Notes: a model not told the origin generated them from the sequence alone. 64,000 bases of DNA from UBA6168 sp964573725 (GCA_964573725.1 CAZNLJ010000009.1:1-64000); one strand, 5' to 3'. Positions 45,034 to 54,550 are shown, counted from the first letter of the stretch. Translations and numbers: made by a program.

Positions 45034-46041
45034 ATGAGCGCAATAAGAATCGCGGTCACCGGAACGGGTGGAGGCGTGGGCCAGAGTGTCCTGAAGGCAT
45101 TGTACGAGACCCCTTACGAGGCAGTGGCCCTGGACGGGGAGATACTGTCACCGGGGCTGTATGCCGCCCCGGCGGGATATCGGATCCCATACGCCAAGGA
45201 TCCGGCATACATCGACCGGTTGTTGGAAATCCTGAAGCGGGAAGACTGCCGGCTGCTGTTTGCGGGCATGGATGCGGAGTTGCCGAAATTGGCCGCAAAC
45301 CGGGAATTGTTCCGGGAGGCGGGCATCACCCTGGTGGTCAGTCGGCCCGAGGTTGTGGACATCGCGGACAACAAATCCCTGACGACGGATTTTCTGTCCG
45401 GGATCGGATTGCCGGCACCCTTGACCTACGACTTCGGGGATATCCTGGCCGGGCGGGCGACATTGGCCTACCCCTACATCCTGAAGGACAAGGTGGGCGG
45501 ATACCGGTCCCGGAACATTGTGGTCGTCCGGAAGGCGGAAGACCTGGATGCGGTACGCGGGCTTGATCCGGGCCGTTATGTGGCGCAGGAATACATCGAG
45601 GGAGACGAATACACCTGTGGCAGTGTCAGTTTCGACGGAGATTGTCTGGGGGTGATCGTCATGCGCCGCATCCTGCGGGATGGGGATACGCACAAATGTT
45701 TCGTGGAATACAATCCGGTCATCGAGGAAACCGTGCGGACGGTCATCGCGCACCTGAAGCCGTTCGGTCCGTTGAATGTACAGTTGCGGCTTCGCGACGG
45801 GGTTCCTTATGTTTTCGAACTGAACGCCCGGTGCAGCGGGACTACGGCTGCGCGGGCGCTCAGCGGATTCAACGAGCCCTGGCTGGTGGCCGATTACCTG
45901 TTGAAGGGAGAACGTCGGCCTTTCGAGATCCGTCGGACGGCCATCCTCCGTTACTGGAAGGAGTTTGTGGTGCCGCAGGACCGGTTACAGGAGATGCAGG
46001 AGGCGGGTCATGCGGCCGCAGCATCGTTCAACCGATTATAG
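45034..46041 (+). CDS. ATP-grasp ligase (CarB/PylC-like)
   Basis: A 335-residue ATP-grasp protein. It has an N-terminal Rossmann-like part ('IAVTGTGGGVGQSVLKAL'), 'VVDIADNKSLTTDFLSGIGLPAP', the ATP-binding 'YPYILKDKVGGYRSRNI', 'YVAQEYIEGDEYTCG' and the metal site 'VPYVFELNARCSGTT' (Glu and Asn). Family members join a carboxylate to an amine through an acyl phosphate. In this locus it could amidate a uronic acid or attach an amino acid to a glycan precursor. One base separates it from the next gene. Confidence 0.85.
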   Translation: MSAIRIAVTGTGGGVGQSVLKALYETPYEAVALDGEILSPGLYAAPAGYRIPYAKDPAYIDRLLEILKREDCRLLFAGMDAELPKLAANRELFREAGITLVVSRPEVVDIADNKSLTTDFLSGIGLPAPLTYDFGDILAGRATLAYPYILKDKVGGYRSRNIVVVRKAEDLDAVRGLDPGRYVAQEYIEGDEYTCGSVSFDGDCLGVIVMRRILRDGDTHKCFVEYNPVIEETVRTVIAHLKPFGPLNVQLRLRDGVPYVFELNARCSGTTAARALSGFNEPWLVADYLLKGERRPFEIRRTAILRYWKEFVVPQDRLQEMQEAGHAAAASFNRL

Positions 46042-46042
46042 G

Positions 46043-46834
46043 ATGATCTTATTCACAGGGGCGGGGGCGGTGTATGAGGAGTTCCTTCGGCAGGAACCGG
46101 CGGCACATGTGTCGTTGCGCCGGACATCGGACGCGGCCTTGATTCCCCGGTTGACGGAGGCACGGGTCATTGTGCACAATGCCGCCCGGATCGATTGTGA
46201 AGATACGAGTCAGGCGGTGCGGGACAATTTCCTGCCGACCCTTCGGTTGGTATCCTTGTGCCGGCGGTATTGTCCGCAGGTCAGGCTTTTTTACCTGGGC
46301 AGCATGAGTTACCTGGGGGAAGGAGGCCGGGTACTGCCCTTGCGGGACCAATCGCCGTATGCCTACGCCAAGTATCTCGGGGAGCGGTTGTGCCTGGCCG
46401 GTGGCTTGGCGAAGGTACAGGTGGTGCGTTTCTCCACCTTGTTTTACGAAGACCCTGTCCGGGACGGGTTGTCCTTTCTGATCCGGGAGGCCGTAACCCG
46501 GAAAGCCGTCCGGACCTTCAACGGGGGGCGGGCCTGCCGGGATTTCATCCCTTTGGATACGGCGGTCGGATGCCTGCGCCACCTGATGATGTCCCCGCCC
46601 GGCGACCGGGTGATCAACATCGCCTCGGGGGAGGAGACCTCCTTCCTCCGGGTGGTGGACATGTTACGGGAACGGATACCCGGACTGAAGGTATCCGATG
46701 TGGCGAATCCGGCGGAAAAGACGGTGTTGTCGGACTTCTCCGGCATTGCCATGCCTGTGCCGGAGGCTTTCGGATTCACCTTGGCCGACCGGATGGACCG
46801 GTACATCGAGCGGATCGGGCGAGGAACGGCATAG
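46043..46834 (+). CDS. NAD-dependent epimerase/dehydratase-family protein
   Basis: A 263-residue short extended SDR. The N-terminal glycine motif is reduced ('FTGAGAVYEEF'); the catalytic YxxxK is clear in 'SPYAYAKYLGERLC', with 'YLGSMSYLGEG' supplying the Ser region. The C-terminal half has 'RDFIPLDTAVGCLRHLM' and 'INIASGEETSFLRVVDML', as in sugar-nucleotide epimerases and reductases. It is shorter than usual (typically over 300). It is probably translationally coupled to the ATP-grasp gene. The sugar substrate is unknown. Confidence 0.82.
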   Translation: MILFTGAGAVYEEFLRQEPAAHVSLRRTSDAALIPRLTEARVIVHNAARIDCEDTSQAVRDNFLPTLRLVSLCRRYCPQVRLFYLGSMSYLGEGGRVLPLRDQSPYAYAKYLGERLCLAGGLAKVQVVRFSTLFYEDPVRDGLSFLIREAVTRKAVRTFNGGRACRDFIPLDTAVGCLRHLMMSPPGDRVINIASGEETSFLRVVDMLRERIPGLKVSDVANPAEKTVLSDFSGIAMPVPEAFGFTLADRMDRYIERIGRGTA

Positions 46835-46840
46835 GAGCCC

Positions 46841-47554
46841 ATGCGAATCTTGGTATTCAGTGACATACACGGAAACCTGCCGGCCCTGGAGGCCATGTTG
46901 CAGGCGGAAGGCCCGGCGGAACAGTACATCTGTTTGGGAGACGTCGTGAATTACGGACCATGGGGCGAGGAGTGCCTGGGCCGGGTGTTGTCCCTTCCCA
47001 ACTGCATCTGTCTGGAGGGGAATCACGAGACTTATTTCGTGAAAGGGGAATACGGGGGGAGCCATCCCTTGCCCGGGATATTCCTGGCGCACAGTATCCG
47101 ATATTTCCGGAGTTTCGAGACGATAGCGCAGCTACCCAGGGAGCATCGGCAGTCCGGCTGTACCTTCCTGCATACCCTGGAGGACCGGTACATCTATGCC
47201 GACACGGCGGTGGACCTCAGGTTTGACGCCTTCATCGGCCATTCGCATCATGCGTTCATCCGGAAAATCCAGGATCATACCTTGGTGAACGTCGGCAGTG
47301 TGGGACAAAACAGGAAACACATCAATCTGGCCAGCTACGCCGTTTTCACACCGGCGACAGGAATGGTGGAGATTCGGAACACGACATACGGGGCGGAAGC
47401 GGTCCTGGAGGAAATGAAAAGACGCGGATATCCATCCGAGTGTATCGCATATTACGACAGCAAGGAACGTTGGCCGGAGGCAATTCCGCCACCGGTAATA
47501 CGGGGATGGATGGGGAAGGAGTCGGCCGGTACGGCCGACGTCGGCCACACCTGA
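46841..47554 (+). CDS. Metallophosphoesterase (YfcE/calcineurin-type)
   Basis: A 237-residue phosphoesterase with all five metal motifs: 'FSDIHGNLPAL', 'CLGDVVNYGPW', 'LEGNHETYF', 'IGHSHHAF' and 'NVGSVGQNR'. The first and last resemble the YfcE/MJ0936 group of phosphodiesterases. It lies 6 bp after the epimerase gene in the same run, so it may remove a phosphate from a sugar or side-chain intermediate. A regulatory role cannot be excluded. Confidence 0.85.
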   Translation: MRILVFSDIHGNLPALEAMLQAEGPAEQYICLGDVVNYGPWGEECLGRVLSLPNCICLEGNHETYFVKGEYGGSHPLPGIFLAHSIRYFRSFETIAQLPREHRQSGCTFLHTLEDRYIYADTAVDLRFDAFIGHSHHAFIRKIQDHTLVNVGSVGQNRKHINLASYAVFTPATGMVEIRNTTYGAEAVLEEMKRRGYPSECIAYYDSKERWPEAIPPPVIRGWMGKESAGTADVGHT

Positions 47555-47604
47555 CGCAGCGAAAGCCGGGAGGCATCCGTTGCCGGGATTACTAAAAACG
47601 ATGT

Positions 47605-49032
47605 ATGGTATTCAATTCACTGGAGTACGGCGGTTTTCTCGCCGTGGTTTTCCTGGTCTACTGGATGGTAGCCAGGAAGGGCCCGGCGCGCCAGAACTAC
47701 GTATTGTGGGGAGCGAGCTACCTTTTTTACGCGTGGTGGGACTGGCGTTTCATCATCTTATTGGCCGGCGGGACCTTGGTGGACTACTGGCTTGGCTTCC
47801 GTATCGGGCAGGCCGCTACGGATCAGGCGCGCAGGCGCTGGTTGCTGGTGAGCCTGGTGATGAACCTGGGGCTGCTGGGATTTTTCAAGTATTTCAACTT
47901 TTTCATCGAATCCTTCCAAGCCCTGTTCCAGGGGGATGCCGATTCGGCGGGCACCGGCTGGGTGCGGGTGATATTGCCGTTGGGAATCAGTTTTTTCACT
48001 TTCCTCCGGATGACCTATCCCCTGGACATATATTGGCGGAAGATGGAGCCGGTCGCCGATTTACCGGCGTTTGCGGCATTTTCAGCCTTTTTCCCCTTGA
48101 TATTGGCCGGGCCGATCGAGCGGGCGGCAGTGCTCCTGCCGCAATTCCGCCGGGAGCGGGCATTCTCGTACGACCTGGCCTTGGACGGCATGCGCCAGAT
48201 CTTATGGGGCTTGGTCAAGAAAGTGGTGGTGGCGGACAACATCGCCGTCCAGACCGCCGGCATATTCGGTCGCTACCAGGAGCTGTCGGCCACCGAGCTG
48301 GCCTTGGGAGCCTTCTATTTCGCCATCCAGTTGTACTGTGATTTCAGCGGCTATTCCGACATGGCGATCGGGACGGGCAAGTTATTGGGCATCCGGATAC
48401 AGGCCAATTTCAACTACCCCTACCTGTCCAGGAATATCACGGAATTCTGGCGGCGTTGGCACATATCCCTGTCGACCTGGTTCCGGGACTACTTGTTCAC
48501 GCCCCTGATGATCGCCTTTCGGAACTACGGGACCACCGGTGTGGTGGGAGCCCTTTTGATTTCCTTCACCCTGATCGGATTGTGGCATGGTGCCAACTGG
48601 ACCTATGTGGTATTCGGTTTGATGCACGGGTTGATCTTAGCTTTTGAGACCTTGACCAAGAAACGGCGGAAGGCAGTCCGCGGCGCCATGCCGGCGGTCG
48701 TGTACGATTACGGAAGCATGATGCTGACCTTCGCCGTATGGTGTTACACGCTGGTCTTTTTCCAGTCCGCCACCTTGACGGATGCCTGGGCATTTACGGA
48801 ACGAATTTTCACGGGGCCGTTGCTGCCGGCCAACTTCCGTTACTTCGATAAGTTTTCCCTGCTGATGATCGTGGTGGTCATGTGGATGGATGCCCGGTAT
48901 CAGCGGCACGAATATTCCATGCAGACCGCCGCCCTCCCGAGGGTGGTCCGTTGGGGATGGTACCTGACCGCCGGTTTTACGGTCTTCAATTTCATCCAAA
49001 ACAAGCAGGCCTTCATATATTTCCAATTTTGA
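47605..49032 (+). CDS. MBOAT-family O-acyltransferase (AlgI-like)
   Basis: A 475-residue polytopic membrane O-acyltransferase with about eleven helices. The MBOAT core is clear: 'PYLSRNITEFWRRWHISLSTWFRDYL' and the active-site His in 'LIGLWHGANWTYVVFGLMHG' (about His331). AlgI/PatA/DltB proteins pass acyl groups across the membrane to a periplasmic partner, often an SGNH protein; two such proteins are encoded at 52503 and 53501. The usual acyl group is acetyl or D-alanyl; here the neighbouring carrier protein suggests a different one. It opens the acyl module. Confidence 0.93.
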   Translation: MVFNSLEYGGFLAVVFLVYWMVARKGPARQNYVLWGASYLFYAWWDWRFIILLAGGTLVDYWLGFRIGQAATDQARRRWLLVSLVMNLGLLGFFKYFNFFIESFQALFQGDADSAGTGWVRVILPLGISFFTFLRMTYPLDIYWRKMEPVADLPAFAAFSAFFPLILAGPIERAAVLLPQFRRERAFSYDLALDGMRQILWGLVKKVVVADNIAVQTAGIFGRYQELSATELALGAFYFAIQLYCDFSGYSDMAIGTGKLLGIRIQANFNYPYLSRNITEFWRRWHISLSTWFRDYLFTPLMIAFRNYGTTGVVGALLISFTLIGLWHGANWTYVVFGLMHGLILAFETLTKKRRKAVRGAMPAVVYDYGSMMLTFAVWCYTLVFFQSATLTDAWAFTERIFTGPLLPANFRYFDKFSLLMIVVVMWMDARYQRHEYSMQTAALPRVVRWGWYLTAGFTVFNFIQNKQAFIYFQF

Positions 49033-49071
49033 TGCATCCGTCCTGATCCATGGCGGGCAGACAGCAAGACT

Positions 49072-50832
49072 ATGACACAAATTCCTTTGTCCATCAAGCC
49101 TTTCAACGAACTGAAAAAAAACCTCAAGAAGGACCGGAGCGGACTACGGCCGGTTCGGGTTGCCTTGTTGGGAGACAGTGCCACCCAGATGATGGCCAAG
49201 GCCCTGCGCGGGTACGGATACGAGGCGGGGTACGACATCCGGCTTTTTGAGGCCGACTACGACCAGATAGAACGGCAGGTCCTCGACCATTCATCGGAGC
49301 TGTACGAATCGGCACCGGAGTTCATCGTCATTTTCCATTCCGTCCAGAAATTACAGAAGCGGTACCACAAGACGGAGGAAGACGGGAAGGTACGGTTTGC
49401 CGAGGACCACCTGCATCTGGTGCACTCCCTGTACCAGGCGGTGGCGGAACGGTTGTCGGCGCGGGTCATCTATTGCAACTTTCCGGAACAGCCGGAGATG
49501 GTCTTCGGGCAGTTCGGCAACAAGACCCCGTACGCTTTTTCCTGGCAGCTCCGCAAGATCAACACGGGCCTGATGGACCTGGGGCATACGTTGAAGAACC
49601 TGTTCGTCTGCGACCTGATGCAGTTGCAGGCCCAGTTCGGGGCAGCCTTTGCCTTTGATCCCAAGCTATACGTCACGGCGGACATGGTATTCAGCCTGGA
49701 TTTCCTTCCGGTGGTCGCCAAGGGCATCACGGACATCATCGCGGCGGTATCCGGTCAATTCCGGAAATGTCTGGTCCTGGATCTGGACAACACCACTTGG
49801 GGAGGCATTATCGGGGACGACGGATGGGAGCATATACAAGTGGGGGACCTGGGCATCGGAAAAGCCTTCACGGAGCTGCAAAGCTGGGCCAAGGCCCTGC
49901 AGCGCAGGGGCATCATCCTGGCGGTATGCAGCAAGAATACGGACCACATCGCCCGGGAACCTTTCGAGAAGCATCCCGAAATGGTACTTCGGCTGGAAGA
50001 TATCGCCGTATTCGTAGCCAACTGGGAAAACAAGGTCGACAATATCCGGCACATCCAGCAGATATTGGAAATCGGATTCGACGCCATGGTATTCCTGGAT
50101 GACAATCCTTTCGAGCGAAATGTCGTCCGGGAGCATATTCCGGGTATCGCTGTGCCGGAGCTGCCGGAAGACCCGGCGGAATACGTACCTTTCTTACGGC
50201 GGTTGAACCTGTTCGAGACGGCTTCCCATTCCGCCGGTGATGCGGACAGGACCCGTCAGTACCAGGTCGAGGCACAGCGAAGGGAATACGCCCGCAGTTT
50301 CGACAGTGAGGAAGCGTTCCTGGGAAGCCTGGAGATGGTATCGGAGGTAAAGCCCTTCGATACCTTCACGACGCCCCGGATCGCGCAATTGACGATGCGA
50401 AGCAATCAATTCAACCTCCGGACCGTCCGTTATACGGAGGCGGATATACAGCGGCTGGCGGCTTCTCCGGATCACCTTACCTTCTCCTTCACCCTGGCGG
50501 ACCGATTCGGCGACCATGGCCTGATCTGTGTGGTCATACTGGAAAAACTGGATGACCAGCGTCTTTTCATCGATACCTGGATCATGAGTTGCCGCGTGTT
50601 GAAGCGGGGGATGGAACGATTCGTACTGAACCACCTGTTGGCGACGGCTCGGGGATTGGGAATCCGAACCCTGGTCGGGGAATACCTGCCGACCCCGAAG
50701 AACGAGCTGGTACGGGATCATTATGAGCGGCTGGGATTCACACCGGAAGCCGGGAAGTGGGCCCTGGATGTCCGGGCAGCCGTTTTCCAGCCGGTATTCA
50801 TTCGGCGAGCATCGGTGGCTTCCCCCGCATAG
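49072..50832 (+). CDS. FkbH-like HAD / GNAT protein
   Basis: A 586-residue FkbH-type protein. An N-terminal SGNH-like part (about 20-200) is followed by a HAD phosphatase domain with 'VLDLDNTTWGG' (Asp237, Asp239) and 'FLDDNPFER' (about 341), then a C-terminal GNAT-like domain (about 430-575). In polyketide pathways FkbH proteins take 1,3-bisphosphoglycerate, dephosphorylate it, and load glyceryl onto an acyl carrier protein. A carrier protein gene follows at 51083, so the same first step is likely here. It lies 39 bp after the MBOAT gene. Confidence 0.92.
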   Translation: MTQIPLSIKPFNELKKNLKKDRSGLRPVRVALLGDSATQMMAKALRGYGYEAGYDIRLFEADYDQIERQVLDHSSELYESAPEFIVIFHSVQKLQKRYHKTEEDGKVRFAEDHLHLVHSLYQAVAERLSARVIYCNFPEQPEMVFGQFGNKTPYAFSWQLRKINTGLMDLGHTLKNLFVCDLMQLQAQFGAAFAFDPKLYVTADMVFSLDFLPVVAKGITDIIAAVSGQFRKCLVLDLDNTTWGGIIGDDGWEHIQVGDLGIGKAFTELQSWAKALQRRGIILAVCSKNTDHIAREPFEKHPEMVLRLEDIAVFVANWENKVDNIRHIQQILEIGFDAMVFLDDNPFERNVVREHIPGIAVPELPEDPAEYVPFLRRLNLFETASHSAGDADRTRQYQVEAQRREYARSFDSEEAFLGSLEMVSEVKPFDTFTTPRIAQLTMRSNQFNLRTVRYTEADIQRLAASPDHLTFSFTLADRFGDHGLICVVILEKLDDQRLFIDTWIMSCRVLKRGMERFVLNHLLATARGLGIRTLVGEYLPTPKNELVRDHYERLGFTPEAGKWALDVRAAVFQPVFIRRASVASPA

Positions 50833-51082
50833 GAAGGCAAGTCGCCACTTCATCCGTCGTAAAATGCCTGTTCGGAAGCGGAGGCGGCAAAAATGGCGGC
50901 CGCGATGCGATAAACACAGAAAGACAAGCGGAAAATCTTTTCCGGAAAATAACAATAACGGCCATCCGTCGGCGGCATGATGCCGGGGCCATGTAGAATC
51001 CATAAAATCCTTCCCATCGGACTGCAGCCGATAAGAAAGCGGTCGGTCGGGGCGGATAATCACCCAATAACACGCGTAAGAA

Positions 51083-51331
51083 ATGAACAAGGAAGCGATC
51101 CTCGAGCAAGTGAACGAGATATTCCGCGACGTACTGGATGACGAGGACATCCGCCTGGATACGTCCACCACGGCGGCGGATGTGGACGAGTGGGATTCCC
51201 TGACCCACATCCAGCTCATTGTGGCGACGGAGAAGCACTTCGGCATCAAGTTCACCGCAGCCGAAATCCAAGGATTCCGGGATGTCGGTCATTTCTGTGC
51301 TGAAATCGGTCGCAAATTGCAGGGGGCATGA
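51083..51331 (+). CDS. Acyl carrier protein
   Basis: An 82-residue carrier protein. The phosphopantetheine site is Ser39 in 'DEWDSLTHIQLI', within the usual four-helix, acidic pattern. The DSLTH motif, rather than DSL(D/E), is common in carrier proteins of secondary pathways and FkbH clusters rather than fatty-acid synthesis. Its stop overlaps the next start (ATGA), so it is tightly coupled to the MaoC-like gene. It follows a 250-bp gap, which may hold an internal promoter. Confidence 0.92.
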   Translation: MNKEAILEQVNEIFRDVLDDEDIRLDTSTTAADVDEWDSLTHIQLIVATEKHFGIKFTAAEIQGFRDVGHFCAEIGRKLQGA

Positions 51332-51717
51332 CAGCGGGCAACAGTTACCGGCAAGCATATGTGGTCGATTCATCCGTATACGAGGGGTTCCGGGCCTTAT
51401 TCCAGGACCATAACCCCATGCATACCGATGAGACCTTCGCCGTGGCCCACGGCTTCCGGGGGCGGGTCATGTACGGCAATATCCTGAACGGTTTCCTTTC
51501 CCATTTTGTGGGAGAGTGCCTGCCGGTCAAGCAGGTCGTCATCCAAACACAGACCATCCAATATGCCCGCCCCGTCCATTTGGGGGACACCGTGGTATTG
51601 ACGGCTGTGGTGAGCGGGGTCTTCGAATCCGTCCGAACGGTCGAATTCAAGTACCGGTTCGAGAACGGGGCCGGCGAACAGGTGGCACGGGGTAAAATCC
51701 AGGTCGGCATCTTATGA
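51328..51717 (+). CDS. MaoC-like acyl-thioester dehydratase/hydratase
   Basis: A 129-residue hot-dog-fold protein. The hydratase motif is seen as 'FQDHNPMHTDETFAVAHGFRGRVMYGNIL' (Asp and His of the R-hydratase site), followed by 'PVHLGDTVVLTAVV'. MaoC-like enzymes interconvert 3-hydroxyacyl and enoyl thioesters. Its overlaps with the carrier protein gene and the SDR gene (4 bp each) show that the three are translated together. It probably acts on an acyl chain held on that carrier. Confidence 0.88.
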   Translation: MTAGNSYRQAYVVDSSVYEGFRALFQDHNPMHTDETFAVAHGFRGRVMYGNILNGFLSHFVGECLPVKQVVIQTQTIQYARPVHLGDTVVLTAVVSGVFESVRTVEFKYRFENGAGEQVARGKIQVGIL

Positions 51718-52433
51718 AAGTATTGGTGACGGGCGGAGCTTCCGGGTTGGGAGCGGATATTACACGGACTTTGGCGGAAGAAGCCGGATTCCGGGTGTAT
51801 TTCACGTATTGCCGGTCGACGGCGGCGGCGGAAGCCCTGGAGCGGCAGTATTCCAACGTGACGGGAATCCGTTGTGATTTCGAGGATGCGGATTCCGTAG
51901 CGGATCTATTGCGGGAGCTTGCCGGTTGGGAGTTGGACGGATTGGTGAATAACGCCATGACGGGGTTTGTGCGCAAGCATTTCCACAAGATACCCGTGTC
52001 GGAATTTGCGGACAGTTTCCGGCGGAACGTACTGCCTGTCGTACAAGTCACCCAAGCGGCCCTGCAAGGGTTCCGTGTGCGGAAGCGCGGGCGGATCCTG
52101 ACCATCCTTTCCGCCGCCCTGGCCAACCGGCCGCCGGTCGGCTGGTCGGAATATGTGGCCAACAAGGCCTATCTCCTTTCGCTCAGCAAATCCTGGGCGA
52201 CGGAATATGCGAAGTACAACATTACGTCCAACTGCATCTCCCCGACCTTCATGCCGACGCCACTGAACGAGGCGGTGGATGAAAGGATGGTGGAGGAAAT
52301 CCGCCGGCAGATGCCCCGGCAGGAGCTGTTGCCGAGCCTGGAAGTCGCCGGAATCGTCCGCCAGTTGCTGACGGGTAGCGGTCAGGTCAACGGTATCAAC
52401 CTGTTGGTCAACCAGGGCGCCGATATCATCTGA
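51714..52433 (+). CDS. SDR ketoreductase-like protein (FabG-like)
   Basis: A 239-residue short-chain reductase with 'VTGGASGLGADI' (5-16), 'GLVNNA' and an intact catalytic set: Ser in 'ILSAALANR' and YxxxK in 'YVANKAYLLSLSKSWATEY'. The C-terminal 'SGQVNGINLLVNQGADI' matches FabG-type enzymes. Coupled by ATGA overlap to the MaoC-like gene, it probably reduces a 3-ketoacyl group on the carrier. No ketosynthase gene was found in the window, so the chain would need another supply of carbon. Confidence 0.9.
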   Translation: MKVLVTGGASGLGADITRTLAEEAGFRVYFTYCRSTAAAEALERQYSNVTGIRCDFEDADSVADLLRELAGWELDGLVNNAMTGFVRKHFHKIPVSEFADSFRRNVLPVVQVTQAALQGFRVRKRGRILTILSAALANRPPVGWSEYVANKAYLLSLSKSWATEYAKYNITSNCISPTFMPTPLNEAVDERMVEEIRRQMPRQELLPSLEVAGIVRQLLTGSGQVNGINLLVNQGADII

Positions 52434-52502
52434 TGCGGGATTTATCGAATTGCCGTTTCCGATGAATAGACTTTCGAGAGCCGATACCCACCCACGAATC
52501 AT

Positions 52503-53414
52503 ATGCAACCCGGCCTGAATTCCTTTCTGAAAAAGACCGCCCTGTTCCTGGGCTTGTTCCTGCTGCCGCTGCTCTTCCTGGAGTGGCGATTGCGGCAACC
52601 GGAGAACGACCCCTATGCCCTGAAATTCCAGCTCCTGCAGCGTACCTTGGAAACCAATGAAATCCTGATCATGGGGAACTCCCTCTCTTGGGGGGGGCTG
52701 ATACCGGCCGAATTATCGGATCATTGCATCAACATCGCGAATTACAACCAGTCCTTTTACAGCGACTATAAGATACTGGAGCGGTACGGACCGGCAAGTA
52801 AATCCTTGCATACGGTCATCATTCCGCTGAACCTGGAGTCTTTTTTCGCTGCGCCGGAAGCTCGTTCCGAACAGTACTACGCCGCATTATTCGGAATCGA
52901 GCCCCATGACGGCGTGTATCGGCCGGAGCACTTTTCTCTCCTGATGATTTATGGGTTATGGCCCGCCCTCCTGCAATTGAGGATGCCTTCCGAGGTAGTC
53001 GGAAACAATGGGTGGGGCACCAGTGCGGAAGTGTACCGGGAATCACCGGAATTGATTGCCGACAAACTGGCATTTATCCGTGCCCAGATGGAGGGAGACC
53101 ATTTCGAGGCCTGTACGGGCCATCTGGAGAAAATCATCGGGACCTGCCGGGACTTGGATTTGCGGCTGGTCTTGTACCTGCACCCCTTGAGCAAAGGCTT
53201 GGTCCGGGAGTTGGAAAAGGACCACCGGTATGCGCGGATGTTGGAATACCTGGCCACCTTGGCCGGGCGGAAGGACGTGATCTTTCATGACCTTCGGAAC
53301 GAAGCGGTCTTTGCGGATTCCCTTTTCCGCGACATTAACCATCTCAACAAGGCAGGAGCCGTCATCCTGACGGATATGATGCGGGAGATACTGGCAGGGC
53401 AGCCGGCCGAGTAA
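52503..53414 (+). CDS. Membrane-anchored SGNH-like protein, probable partner of the MBOAT
   Basis: A 303-residue protein with one N-terminal membrane helix (about 11-28) and a periplasmic SGNH-like domain. Ser60 lies in 'IMGNSLSWGG' and the Asp/His pair in 'DINHLNKAGA' (277, 280). This layout resembles DltD and AlgX/AlgJ-type proteins, which accept acyl groups from MBOAT enzymes and pass them to a glycan. Together with the MBOAT gene at 47605 it would finish acyl transfer outside the membrane. Confidence 0.75.
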   Translation: MQPGLNSFLKKTALFLGLFLLPLLFLEWRLRQPENDPYALKFQLLQRTLETNEILIMGNSLSWGGLIPAELSDHCINIANYNQSFYSDYKILERYGPASKSLHTVIIPLNLESFFAAPEARSEQYYAALFGIEPHDGVYRPEHFSLLMIYGLWPALLQLRMPSEVVGNNGWGTSAEVYRESPELIADKLAFIRAQMEGDHFEACTGHLEKIIGTCRDLDLRLVLYLHPLSKGLVRELEKDHRYARMLEYLATLAGRKDVIFHDLRNEAVFADSLFRDINHLNKAGAVILTDMMREILAGQPAE

Positions 53415-53500
53415 GGCGGGAAGGACAACATACACCATACGGTTGATGAGACCCGAAACCAATTACACCGACGCACAATTGGCTTGAAAATCCGTTTGCA

Positions 53501-54550
53501 ATGAATAAGGCTACACAATTGGTTTTAGGCAACATCATGGTACTGGGGGTCATGCTGGTCATCGTGGAGGTCATCCTGCAGGTTGCCGGTATCGGCAATT
53601 TCGGCAGTGCGCCGCTGAATCCGGACCCGGTGTTCCACCATGTGCATCCCGCCGACTACACTTTTGTCAGTTACTCCCCGCACGGTGAGTTCGACCCGGT
53701 GGAAGTCCGATATGACGGGCAAGGATACCGGGTGTCAGGTCGGGAGGAGGCAAGGGGCATTGGTCCGTGGATCGCATTCCTGGGGGATTCCTTTGTGGAA
53801 TCCAACCAGGTAGCGTACGACAGCAGCTTCATAGGCCTGTTACAGGCGGCGCACCCTGGATTTCGGATGTGCAACTTCGGCGTGAGCAGCTACAGTCCGT
53901 CGCTGGAATATTTGGTGGCCCGGAACCATGTCTTCACGCAGGAGACATTGCCCACGCGGGTTTTTCTCCTGGTTTATGCCAACGATGTCCGGGATGATGC
54001 GGATTACCTGGCGCAAGGCAGGTTCGATGGGGAGGAATTGGAAGGAGTGGACGGCGGGAAACCCGGGCAGTTGTTGGACCTGGTCCGCCGGACCAATTTG
54101 TTCCGGCTGCTCCGGCGGACACAGATCCTCATCAGCTACCGGTTGAAGGCCGGGGAACAGCGGACGGAGCAGCGGGTGGTTCGGGACCAGGTGGACGAGA
54201 ACCCCGACTGGGAAGGTTCCCGAAGTGCGATGTATGTGGAGAAAATCGCCCGACTTTGCGCGGAAAAAGGCATCCCGTTTCATTTGATGGCGGTTCCCTC
54301 CAAGTATGCCGACCATCACAAGGATTACGATTATCTTTCCTTTCCCGCCAAGGTGGCCGCTTGGGCGGAAAGCCGGGCGCTTCCCTATATCGACCTGGCC
54401 GAACCATTCCGGGCGTGGGGAGAAGCGGGCGGGCCCTTGTTGTTCTTCGACCACGACATCCATTTCAACCAGGCCGGGCATGAATTGGTAGCCCGTACCA
54501 TTTCCCCCCATATCCAGGCAAGGGAGCAACTGTCGGATGCCGGGGAGTAG
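53501..54550 (+). CDS. Second membrane-anchored SGNH hydrolase-like protein
   Basis: A 349-residue protein with an N-terminal helix (about 8-28) and a GDSL core: Ser97 in 'FLGDSFVE', 'NFGVSSYSPSLEY' (block II), 'LVYANDVRDDADY' (block III) and 'DIHFNQAGHEL' (Asp319, His321). All catalytic positions are present. It could be the acyltransferase partner, a de-acylase, or an editing enzyme for the same decoration. It follows the first SGNH gene by 86 bp. Confidence 0.8.
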   Translation: MNKATQLVLGNIMVLGVMLVIVEVILQVAGIGNFGSAPLNPDPVFHHVHPADYTFVSYSPHGEFDPVEVRYDGQGYRVSGREEARGIGPWIAFLGDSFVESNQVAYDSSFIGLLQAAHPGFRMCNFGVSSYSPSLEYLVARNHVFTQETLPTRVFLLVYANDVRDDADYLAQGRFDGEELEGVDGGKPGQLLDLVRRTNLFRLLRRTQILISYRLKAGEQRTEQRVVRDQVDENPDWEGSRSAMYVEKIARLCAEKGIPFHLMAVPSKYADHHKDYDYLSFPAKVAAWAESRALPYIDLAEPFRAWGEAGGPLLFFDHDIHFNQAGHELVARTISPHIQAREQLSDAGE

